A DNA stretch of 64,000 nucleotides from Maniola hyperantus (taxonomy: Eukaryota > Arthropoda > Insecta > Lepidoptera > Nymphalidae), in the NCBI RefSeq assembly GCF_902806685.2, contig NC_048557.2, forward strand, positions 9,619,554 through 9,683,553, written 5' to 3'. The notes below the pieces were generated by a model. That model saw nothing but the letters and a program-made list of their open reading frames with translations, had not been told where the DNA came from and searched no databases. Of the stretch, positions 43,601-46,550 are shown in pieces; within the stretch, counting starts at the first letter, position 1, and every line of letters begins with the position of its first letter. The translations under genes were made by a program, and so were the position numbers.

Positions 43601-44748
43601 CCAGTGATGAAGAACAGCAGGAACTGTCGGGAGACGATCGGCAGCTGTCTCCCCCCCCACCCCAGCCACCCTCACAACGGGCTCTACGGGCAGCGGCACG
43701 TGCGTCCCGCAGTCAAAACCGCGGCGCGGGCGCGGACGGACTCCCTTGAAAAAGGACCCCGTATGGGTTCGAAACTAGTCGGGCTAACGTCGACTACACA
43801 CGTGAGTAAGCCGGGACAGATAGTATTTATAATGGAAATCACTCACGGTAGTTTAAACGCTAAAACTTGGTGTGTGTTTTGGTAGATTTGCAGCAAGCAT
43901 GCTTGGGGGCTTTTCCAGAGTGTTTAGCAGTGGAAGGGCGGGCGTTGCATGTCGCATGATACATGTTATACCATATAAATTTGTCTGGTTCAGCGGATAA
44001 TCGAAAATTAAGCTTTTGGTTCTTTGTACAAGTTTTGAACTTTATCTTGTTTTCTTTTCTAGCACCACTGCTGGGGCTGCGGTCGGTGCGTGTGCACGCG
44101 CTGCGTGTGTGCGCGTGCGCCGCTGCCCGCGCTCGCCGCGCCGCGCGCCGTGCCGCTGTGCGCCGCGTGCGCGCCCAGCACGCCCACCTCTCCTCCACCG
44201 AGTAAGCGTCTATTTCTTTCTCGTTTTATATCCCTCTTTTCGCTCTCTTTCTCTCGCACTCCCTGTCTCTTTCTCGCTCTCCCTGTCTCTTTCTTAAGCT
44301 CTATTCCTCTCGCTCTCCCTGTATCTCTTTCTCTCGCACTCCTAACGCTTTCTCTCTCTAACTCTCGCGTTTTTTTTACCAGACACTCTTTTTTGTGCTG
44401 CAAAACAGAACAGCTGTTTTGAGACCGCCATCTTTTATCATGCCATGGCAATGTTGCCATCAATAATGCCATCTTAAGTTTTTGAATTATCGTGTAGTAC
44501 GGAACCCTCATTGCGCGAGCCTGACTCGCACTTGGCCGGTTTTTTTACTAATTATTATTAATGTTTGTAAACATAAATGTAACAATAATTCTTAACGCTA
44601 TTTAAAATCGGCTCGGGTATTGACTACAACTTTAATTTAATACTTTGCGCAACTTGTAACATAATCAACTATTATAACAATTTATTTTATTCATTTATAT
44701 TTACAACTATTTATTTATCTTTCAGATTTGTTGACTCCTGCAACCTAG
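15998..44748 (+). CDS. MTMR6: myotubularin-related phosphatase, MTMR6/7/8 group, with FYVE
   Basis: Exons: 15998-16114, 16518-16680, 17108-17265, 17522-17694, 18518-18605, 18879-19011, 19665-19740, 21118-21274, 22203-22346, 25733-25839, 26093-26221, 27393-27519, 33985-34124, 40984-41101, 42382-42516, 44063-44201, 44726-44748. All junctions are GT-AG and phases agree, giving 708 residues without a stop; the first coding exon (about 8-10 codons) is missing. The family removes the 3-phosphate of PI3P and PI(3,5)P2 on endosomes. Domains: PH-GRAM (exons 1-2), myotubularin phosphatase with the active loop CSDGWDR in exon 8, coiled/linker region, FYVE zinc finger at the C-terminus. Human MTMR6-like phrases include KGYENE, SGLESSGWL and IEKDWISFGHKF-type text. 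Introns are heavily invaded by mobile DNA; exon 12 is amplified. Confidence 0.93.
16697..16769 (+). repeat. 73-bp duplicate of an MTMR6 exon start with its acceptor
   Basis: It repeats 16503-16575 exactly by eye, 194 bases downstream, including the polypyrimidine tract, TTACAG and 58 bases of exon. It starts 16 bases after the donor of the original exon and ends without its own donor. Confidence 0.9.
16928..17078. mobile_element. MITE family C, copy 1
   Basis: Ends CCCGCAAATGGCTAATGCGC and the complement of CAATAGCAATTTGCGG. A second copy is at 33550-33722. Confidence 0.7.
18138..18475 (+). repeat. tRNA-derived SINE with doubled head and doubled tail
   Basis: Two tRNA-like heads (GCCTCAATAGCTCAA, box B GGTTCAAACCC in the second) are followed by two copies of the tail (CCCGTTGCACTA, TTAGTTGGAG, GGGAATATTAGTCAT) separated by a poly-A. 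This suggests one SINE inserted into another. Confidence 0.7.
18640..18850. repeat. LINE/SINE tail, reversed
   Basis: Reversed copy of the abundant tail family (CTAGCTTATGCTCGCGAC at its end), with a (CAGT)n tract. Confidence 0.55.
19060..19445. repeat. 88-bp tandem repeat, about 4.3 units, each a hairpin
   Basis: TATCCGCGG recurs at 19152, 19240, 19331 and 19419 with an older copy at 19063, so the period is 88-91. Each unit contains ATAGCGCTCTCTC and its near complement GAGAGAGGGCGCTAT. It lies about 50 bases after the donor at 19012. Confidence 0.85.
19535..19616 (-). repeat. tRNA-derived SINE head, second family
   Basis: The minus strand has box A-like TAGCCTAGTGGTTAGGACG and box B GGGTTCGATCCC. 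Related pieces are at 9505 and 45648. Confidence 0.6.
19770..19900 (+). repeat. SINE tail
   Basis: CCCGTTGCACTATTGTCGTA to AATATTAGTCATG, as in 18265-18360, with a remnant head. Confidence 0.6.
20000..21075. repeat. old repeats, including a diverged direct duplication of about 300 bp
   Basis: 20330-20632 and 20700-21073 share CCAGAAGAGGTGAAG-like, CATTTCCTCNCAATCGAAGT, CCTCGACTTAAATATCT and TTTTATGCCCTTGTTGTA. The part before (20000-20330) belongs to a family also present at 41480-42310. No coding sequence. Confidence 0.6.
21606..21740. mobile_element. small MITE
   Basis: Inverted pair AAAACGAGACAGATTTATG and GCTTTGTCTCGTTTT, with the same flanks as a second copy at 52820-52950. Confidence 0.6.
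21770..21970 (+). repeat. LINE/SINE tail
   Basis: GCGAAAGTGTGTCTGTC start and CACGCGGATGAG end, same family as 9785. Confidence 0.5.
22372..22405 (+). repeat. short echo of the exon at 22203
   Basis: GAGAAAGACTGG, TTCGG and CACAAGT repeat 22211-22244 with several mismatches, 25 bases after that exon's donor. Confidence 0.5.
22520..22800 (-). repeat. RTE-type LINE 3' fragment
   Basis: The minus strand encodes the RT C-terminal region found in insect RTE-like elements (WGPKVLEWRPRTGRRSVG, RPPTRWTDDIRRVAGSRW). It is 5'-truncated and lacks the catalytic part. Confidence 0.75.
22866..23022. mobile_element. MITE
   Basis: Inverted ends GTACAAAATGACTACTCACG and AAGTCATTTTGTAC, with GCGCCATT next to them in both arms. 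Confidence 0.7.
23233..24996. mobile_element. non-autonomous hAT element, 1764 bp
   Basis: Ends CAGTGGCG and CGCCACTG; the 8-bp target duplication GACGTAGG is at 23225-23232 and 24997-25004. It encodes no recognisable transposase. It has a GC-rich core near 23877-23925 (GCGCGCTGCGCGGCGCGCGC) and a later LINE insertion. Confidence 0.9.
24411..24830 (+). repeat. LINE 3' end inside the hAT element
   Basis: It begins AGGGTTCCGTACC and ends GTACGGAACCCTTATTGCGC, GACTCGCACTTGGCCG. The same end recurs at 44465-44545. Confidence 0.65.
25290..25410. repeat. interspersed repeat family D
   Basis: TAGCTAAATGCATTTAAGCT, CTTATTAGAACGTGACAAAA and TCCTTATCACCGTGGCCAC recur, reversed, at 26645-26765 and 33400-33520. 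Confidence 0.6.
26290..26475 (-). repeat. SINE body fragment
   Basis: Matches the SINE at 40652-40972 in the opposite orientation (CTACACGGCATCGTACCG). Confidence 0.6.
26505..26640 (+). mobile_element. jockey-type LINE 3' UTR fragment
   Basis: AACGCCGAGTTTCTTGCTGG, then GGCATTCCGAACCAGTGG and an A-rich tail, the same 3' UTR as at 2100-2229. Confidence 0.7.
26645..26765. repeat. interspersed repeat family D
   Basis: Second copy, see 25290. Confidence 0.55.
26800..26960 (-). repeat. LINE/SINE tail, reversed
   Basis: CTAGCTGAAGCCCGCGTGG to CACACTTTCACATTTATAAT, the abundant tail family reversed. Confidence 0.55.
27006..27364. mobile_element. MITE next to the exon 12 acceptor
   Basis: Long inverted arms (TAGGGCGATTTCGTAAAACC and complement, then ATCAATCATTATTACA, CAACAATGCATTGTAGCC-like text); 359 bp. 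Its right end is 28 bases before the AG at 27391-27392. Confidence 0.8.
27971..29116 (+). CDS. LINE ORF1: PHD-finger RNA-binding protein
   Basis: 381 residues. The N-terminus is a PHD-type zinc finger (CNGC near 5-8, then MECAQESCKKIYHLKC, closing WRCPEC near 53-58), as known in ORF1 of CR1-like elements. Residues 95-165 look coiled coil (LEELREFRGDIKYQLEEQ), followed by a charged linker. The C-terminus (KKFLHVWRLHKDTTVENL to the end) looks like an RRM-like fold. Such proteins bind element RNA and form the particle with ORF2p. ATG at 27971 follows AAAAAT and is the first in the element. It overlaps ORF2 in a different frame. Confidence 0.88.
   Translation: MGTSCNGCSAVIYDILYMECAQESCKKIYHLKCLALSAKQFEEFTEEYKANWRCPECMRAVPKGNNSDTPVRGSFMNKTFTPSSCYVTMERGNRIILDETRIDTEDKMLEELREFRGDIKYQLEEQRKEYKLLLDKFTKVEYELQEMKQFMRVVMEKVSTVDLLKSTVKCSLDREECLETALSEQNQGNKEQSRPYKEPVLSFVNAVKQQAGEKKHCMATKQVGEVIEGQKTQRISTEKITERPMEEDEKNTEKNGTWTLVNRRKRKYPNTEVKKGESSQSTEIKGMEKKKFLHVWRLHKDTTVENLEKFIKDRVKEVQFNVEKIKHKTERDYASFIIGLPESEYNYLCQPEIWPVNVEFCEWVWFRRSANYPRSNDKNSE
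29052..31991 (+). CDS. LINE ORF2: endonuclease and reverse transcriptase
   Basis: 979 codons open; the ATG at 29097 may be the true start, with ORF1 ending at 29116. N-terminal APE-type endonuclease: QNVRGL, VTETGCN, VVYIPP, LGDFN and the final HH in DTHHPP. RT: KKSAGPDGIPPYI, GYRPVAVLS, DAQHGFRPARS, YFDFRKAFD, GVSQGSNLGPLQF and the catalytic FADDLKL near residue 697. A thumb/C-terminal region follows. There is no RNase H domain. The enzyme nicks target DNA and primes reverse transcription there. All expected catalytic residues seem present, so this copy could be competent. Confidence 0.92.
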   Translation: MNGCGFVGQPTTQDQMTKIPNKSVEVYYQNVRGLRTKLDEFYAGVASSNADLFAVTETGCNESIHDAEIIPPGFTILRCDRADGRKQGGAFLVATPRLELRRVQSDVNIDAHTFELVAATVYRRERFLFLLCVVYIPPSSSESEYMILFRIIEQYCSNYSDIVVLGDFNLYSCPLSINNYFEYFQTYCGFSQSNDVGNCNNRCLDLVLSTLSEGGGVGVRAATAPLVPVDTHHPPLEVAVTLRSCRLTLSRDHESESPVITARTPTGWNFYKADFLSLYSAIATTDWTPMYELDLDNSLSYFYHTINSIIDDCVPKKKRSPATPRYVYPEWYTVEIIRNIKLKADLHRRYKASKSSNDYEAFAQCRANVKRMIARAQEDYEQRAQNELSRDPLSFWNYTKSKRGSRGPQKILKDGVLLSAEQCAFEFANYFQSVYRTERADLNVSAAIAAAGGENGAARVHLDRLSIDEVRQALKQLKPKKSAGPDGIPPYILRDCRSVLAEPLLYIYNQCLNAAVFPDTWKITRVVPVPKGGSGTQLDGYRPVAVLSTPAKVLESAIHKSIYKQVSAQLSDAQHGFRPARSTTSNLLSYMSSVVPAVDRGSQTDAAYFDFRKAFDLVDNDVLLKKLAGVEFTPHLLYFFASYMRDRQQYVEYRGHKSQPYCTRSGVSQGSNLGPLQFIIMINDLPRVVREAKCLLFADDLKLSVGVTEKADCARLQRDIDRVVRWSEDNLLQFNISKCAVISFSRSHAPILNQYKINGMPMSRVVEVRDLGVSLNTELTFRSHIIKCCKKAYRNLGFILRTVRGFSNMKAVVALYNALVRSQLEGNAVIWAPHETKYCMMLERVQNKFVRYLYMRLYGVYPYYPLMYPTLFVLGMVGYNELRVRRELALVTYIFKILRGKVCDADILAQVSLCAPERYVERRRRPPLLAVPYGRTNLLRQAPLTRALRTLNLIAEIIDIFCCSLTELTRIAMWIISYS
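33150..33305 (+). repeat. RTE-type LINE 3' fragment
   Basis: A plus-strand frame ends WTEDLKKIAGSGWMRKAE and LGKAYVQQWTQIG, the usual RTE C-terminus, then a GATT-rich tail. Confidence 0.7.
33400..33520. repeat. interspersed repeat family D
   Basis: Third copy, see 25290. Confidence 0.55.
33550..33722. mobile_element. MITE family C, copy 2
   Basis: AAGTCCTGCAAATTGCTAAT to GCAATAGCATTTTGCGGG, clear match to 16928-17078 including GCACTAGACTG and GACGTCA. Confidence 0.7.
33775..33950 (-). repeat. LINE/SINE tail, reversed
   Basis: AAACCCCTATTTCACC to AGTCACCTTTTCCTTTTATA, same family as 18640. Confidence 0.55.
34229..34448 (-). repeat. BEL/Pao 3' LTR
   Basis: TGTTAGCTCACGG start and TCTAAACA end in plus orientation; identical to 40012-40231. 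A polypurine tract, GGTGGGCGGAA on the minus strand, abuts it at 34449-34459; a similar GGTGGGCGG is near 34728. Confidence 0.93.
34748..39949 (-). CDS. BEL/Pao Gag-Pol polyprotein
   Basis: 1733 residues from the ATG at 39949, no stops. Order: Gag with a DUF1759-type region (LPKITLPTFTGKYHEWQTF near 123), cysteine-rich zinc knuckles (CVLCNGPHF, CFNCLSNTHSVSRC, near 330-395), aspartic protease (LLDQGSQASF near 470), RT with YYIDDLM near 883, RNase H (HAFSDASQVAYAAAV), integrase zinc region (HGGP to CVVCLRH), integrase core (GVDYAGP near 1435, HSDNGSNF near 1503, NFGGLWEAGVRS near 1550), and a C-terminal DUF5641-like domain (WKRWSKEYLLNL). There is no envelope gene. RT and integrase act in cytoplasmic particles and then the nucleus. 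Confidence 0.95.
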   Translation of the reverse strand: MDPLLANQDELLKQLQKAEYNYKKSPKERLKQAYIETRLEILEDIWVEFKKGHKDLISIVDKKGKESLSYFTSDKFDQFQELYTNYRCTLKEALAGVSSDTKQSSSLSTDVAHNSDPFCDIKLPKITLPTFTGKYHEWQTFHDIFTSLIHNNKNISAVQKLHYLKTSLSGEPEILIRNFATTELNYAEAWKQLTKRYNNIRFNCNAILKTFFSQKQITTESPAALKQLLDTTSSCLKSLSNIAVNVSNWDAIVVYFVVSKMDIESRKLWEHQQSMCGDELPTWSHLVEFLESRFRSLEMMDTGKQSSNRPTLKTKSFHAALTNENQPICVLCNGPHFIFSCKEFGQKGVRERQQYVQENGLCFNCLSNTHSVSRCRQIKSCRRCRRRHHSLLHFEKENHERNTNNMITKQTEPQREENKQQNSDTTTLENRVVANFARGELHSYNVLLATAIVKSRSKCGTKLVFRTLLDQGSQASFVTEATVQLLGLKREPINGLVSGIGNGQVKIKHMTSLVIESFHNPQNIIQVNAYVMSSLASLLPTSTIHTPDWLELENLTLADPGFATPGKIDILLGADVYGEVLLNDMIKHPQGNLIAQNTILGWVISGRATHDTTSARREIASMHINIREDEFLRKIWDMENEPNSLEKKLTEEELKCEELYEKTTTRNEEGRFVVKLPFKDEEPRSQYGQTKEIATRKLLSLEKRLLKDEKLYIEYQNVMQEYLTLNHMSLIKGKDIDNPKSVYLPHHAVVREDKDTTKVRVVYNASSKGVNNVSLNDDLLVGPKLQQDLRHLLMRWRKFRVCIIADLVKMYRQVRVTEEDANYQRILWRNNPDEPIQHFKLLTLTFGTACAPYLAVKTLQKLADVEQSNYPIASEITKKDYYIDDLMTGCDSFEEAVEIYEQMNKLMNSGGFQLQKWSSNDSRFLKYIDKEQHRSDQLVPIKVDNMMKVLGIGWNRETDNFEYTVNLPESKQPITKRQVLSDIARLYDPIGWISPVVITAKIFIQKLWKLKLEWDDEITDGLLAEWIKFREDLVNLKDILIPRWLNSERGCKTELHAFSDASQVAYAAAVYIRVENEENDIKVSLVTAKTKVAPIDKESSIPRLELCGAVLAAKLLHEVSQVMNIPKENLHAWTDSTVVLAWLKGPPCRWATFVSNRVSEILTMTEYNQWRYVSTNANPADCASRGLKPDELKNHTLWWNGPSWLSEPTINTETIKIEETHEEERTKSLTILTHQEEDFVWTKYSSLGKMLRVISYCRRFLNYNLPKNEREILPNYITVNELEKTLQMCIKQVQNLEFGDELKKLKTKGHLTKGSLLYTLHPFCDQNGIVRVGGRIEHASASFDERHPIIMPSKSHLTQLLVADAHTKTMHGGPQLMLNHLRTKYWIIRARDQVKKHFRKCVVCLRHSKVTNQLMGQLPEARLKPSKPFKSAGVDYAGPINIRFSPGRGSKSYKGYICLFVCMVTRAIHLEAVTDLSAKGFIAAFRRFTSRRGHCQDLHSDNGSNFVKANKELQAMLNDAKSELPREIAHLLTLENTRWHFIPPQSPNFGGLWEAGVRSVKTHLKKVIGDSTLTYEELSTALTQIEACLNSRPLSVLSDDPNDPLPLTPGHFLVGEPLLNVSDVNYCNKNISGIERWNVTQKMVNEFWKRWSKEYLLNLSHRYKWNSKKPEPDVNDIVVLRDDFLPPSKWLLGKIIAKHPGRDMLTRVVTVKCKNGCYKRPLNKICVLTKSAM
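39995..40009 (-). other. BEL/Pao primer-binding site
   Basis: The minus strand reads TGGTGCCGAAACCGG two bases inside the 5' LTR. TGG at the start is expected for pairing with a tRNA 3' CCA; the tRNA was not identified. Confidence 0.75.
40012..40231 (-). repeat. BEL/Pao 5' LTR
   Basis: Identical by eye to 34229-34448; would hold the promoter on the minus strand. Confidence 0.93.
40236..40450 (+). repeat. LINE/SINE tail interrupted by the BEL insertion
   Basis: AAATGTGAAAGTGTGTCTAT to GAAGTCGCTGGCATC; its first bases lie left of the BEL element at 34205-34228. Confidence 0.7.
40652..40972 (+). mobile_element. complete tRNA-derived SINE
   Basis: Head with box A-like TGGCGCAGTGGTGAACGC and box B GGGTTCGATTCC, body with CCGGTACGATGCCGTG and GCATCATCACTTACCATCAG, and an A-rich tail ending just before the acceptor at 40981-40983. 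Partial copies are at 9580, 26290. Confidence 0.75.
41125..41399. mobile_element. MITE right after an MTMR6 donor
   Basis: Inverted ends AAAAGCTTAATTTGCT and AGCAAATTAAGCTTTT bound 275 bases with CGTTTCGCCCCGACACCGGA. A relative in the other orientation is at 43885-44030. The weak donor GAG|GTCATA lies 23 bases upstream. Confidence 0.65.
41465..42310. repeat. cluster of AT-rich inverted repeats
   Basis: Several copies, in both orientations, of a family with CTAAATTTAGTTTAGAGA, AAATCACGGGTTTTA and GAGAAGAGGATGCGAATACT; also in 20000-20280. No coding sequence. Confidence 0.6.
42382..44748 (+). CDS. MTMR6: MTMR6 last exons: FYVE zinc finger and stop
   Basis: Exon 42382-42516 ends HFSRK and exon 44063-44201 continues HHCWGCGRC; the final exon is 44726-44748 (TAG). 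This gives a FYVE finger with HHC core, CWGC, CTRC and a last pair LCAAC. FYVE fingers bind PI3P on endosomes, the substrate of the phosphatase. The first pair is CSC instead of the usual CxxC (see findings). AATAAA at 44785-44790 is the likely poly(A) signal. Confidence 0.88.
42669..42978. mobile_element. MITE with AAGCGGCTTGACG repeats
   Basis: Inverted ends around ATAGCTCCCGAGA / TCTCGAAGCTCTATAG, then CAAGCGGCTTGACGTCAAGC on the left and GCTTGGCGTCAAGCCGCTTG on the right. Confidence 0.7.
43012..43832. repeat. 821-bp near-perfect hairpin
   Basis: Arms 43012-43385 and 43459-43832, each 374 bases, complementary with a single mismatch seen (CACGAC against CAAGAC near 43290/43555); loop 73 bases. 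Both arms hold the same open frame of about 140 codons of unknown origin, so open frames appear on both strands. It is in the intron that splits the FYVE finger. Confidence 0.92.
43885..44035. repeat. fragment related to the MITE at 41125
   Basis: CAGTGGAAGGGCGGGCG and ATCGAAAATTAAGCTTTTG match the 41125 element reversed. Confidence 0.5.
44455..44545 (+). repeat. LINE 3' end fragment
   Basis: TTTTTGAATTATCGTG, AGTACGGAACCCTCATTGCG and GACTCGCACTTGGCCGG as in 24411-24830. The preceding 44205-44400 is CT-rich simple sequence. Confidence 0.65.
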
Positions 44749-44784
44749 GAAACTATATTCATGTATAAGTACTTATAGTTAATG

Positions 44785-44790
44785 AATAAA
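44785..44790 (+). other. poly(A) signal of MTMR6
   Basis: AATAAA 37 bases after the TAG stop. Confidence 0.6.
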
Positions 44791-44914
44791 TTTAATTTTG
44801 TAAATATATCATTACCATCTATAGAATATCATAATAACTTGAATGTATGGATTTTATATCAAACTTAGCACGTTATCAAAATCAGTTTAGCAATTTAAAA
44901 TAAATATATCAAAC

Positions 44915-45340
44915 TAGCTGATGCTCGCGACTTTGTCCGCGTGGATTTAGGTTTTTAATTGATTTTCCGGGATAAAAAATAGTCTCCAGCACGCCTTAAA
45001 TGCGCCCCACGAAAAAATCTTGTCTAAGCTTTACTCGTATTATCTCTATGAATGGACGCGAGAAAATGCGTAGACAAAGTTTTCTCGTGGGGCGCATGGT
45101 AGGCCCTCAGATCTTTAACTATACCCATACCAAAAATTACGTCGATCCGTTGCAACGTGATTGAAGGACAAACATTTGCATTTATAATATGGGTAATAAT
45201 AAATATGAGTAAAATAATCTATATAAAGGAAAAGCTGACTGATCGTAAGAAAGGATTTTCGAAAATTCAACCCCTAATGGGGTAAAATAGGGGTTTGAAA
45301 TTCGTGCAGTCTATGCAGACGAAGTCGTGGGCATAAGGTA
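44915..45340. repeat. LINE/SINE tails with a 96-bp hairpin MITE
   Basis: Reversed tail from 44915 to 45190, broken by a hairpin at 45001-45096 (TGCGCCCCACGA and complement), then a second tail to 45340. Confidence 0.6.
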
Positions 45341-45644
45341 GTAATACTTATCATGCATTCCGATTAGCATTTTGTATTTAGGTGTTTTTGATTTTGTTAC
45401 TTAGTTAAAAAATATATCATTGTACAAAAATATTAACATTAATAAATTGGAAGTAATATAACAAATAAATGTATAAGGAATATCTTATTGTTTCATTTAA
45501 ATTTCAGATCCCTTTTATTATTTATTTATTGAGTTATGCTATAGAGTATAGACTAATGATTTTAAGCTTATTTCTTGCTTTAGTCATATGTACCCGTTTT
45601 CTACATTAAAATATGCTATAGATTGCAAAAAAAGAAGTGATATC

Positions 45645-46030
45645 CTAGGGCCTAGTGGTTAATACGTCGGCCTTCTCGGAGTTCGATCCCGGGTACATAC
45701 CTATAACTTTTCGGGTCATCCTCTTCATCAACACGCGTTGACGGATGACAGAAGTGAGTGGAAAAAGAAGACATGTGTCGCGCCACGTACCGTGGGATAG
45801 GGTCTGGGGTCCGGTCAGGAAGAAGATAATCAATATGGGTTGATGATAGTGAGCCGGTGCGGCGATGGCGCTGCGCCGTCTCACTTCTGAACACTGGTCT
45901 CTTCTCAGAATGAGAACAGTTTTTTTGTCATAACCTACCAACCTACCTCGCTGGCTAAGTGCGGATTGGCAGACTTGACACACCTTCGAGAACATTATGG
46001 AGAACACATAGCGGCAATAGAAATACATTC
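45645..46030. repeat. SINE-like fragment and old repeat
   Basis: A tRNA-like head (GGGCCTAGTGGTTAATACG, box B GTTCGATCCC) is followed by 300 bases with no gene I recognise. Confidence 0.45.
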
Positions 46031-46229
46031 TGTGAAAATTTCATTCTCTACCTTTTACGGTTCAAGAGATACAACCCTCTGAATGACGGACGGACGGACA
46101 GCGGAGGCACCTTTTGGGTACGGAACAACAGGTAATTGGTTTACCAATGAAACTTTCATATCTTAGCTAACAGGCTAAGGGGCTCCCATTAAAATTTAAT
46201 TTGCACAGTAATAAAAAATAACAAGGTAT

Positions 46230-46372
46230 TGAATGTTCACTATAACTTGACGCGTGACGTTATGTTGGCACCATTGCAAATCACACAATAATGAACCCTA
46301 TGTTCTAAAGGATAAAGCAAACAAAGCAGTGGTGCCAAAATAGCGTCAGGTGTCAAGTTATAATGAACGGTC
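46230..46372. mobile_element. MITE upstream of the OBP gene
   Basis: GTTCACTATAACTTGACGC and GTGTCAAGTTATAATGAAC arms, with GGCACCA/TGGTGCC inside; ends 179 bases before the OBP start codon. Confidence 0.7.
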
Positions 46373-46550
46373 TACCTACTAGTTTACCTACTGCAAAAAT
46401 CCTAACGTTAACTTAACGAGCAATAACATGAAGTGCGGTAGATTAGCTCATTTTTTAAGGGTTTTTTCTCCCCAAAATACCCTCTGTTTTATATTTCAGA
46501 GTTCTTGAATATAAAGTCATTTTTGAAGTCGGTTGTAAAACATTTCAGGA

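Noticed and set aside
43095..43749. Long open frames on both strands taken as genes
   Set aside because: They are the same frame read from the two arms of an inverted repeat; no known domain.
44016..44511. Open frames over the FYVE exon, both strands
   Set aside because: Shadow frames of a GC-rich exon and of a CT-rich simple repeat; the FYVE frame is fixed by splice phases.
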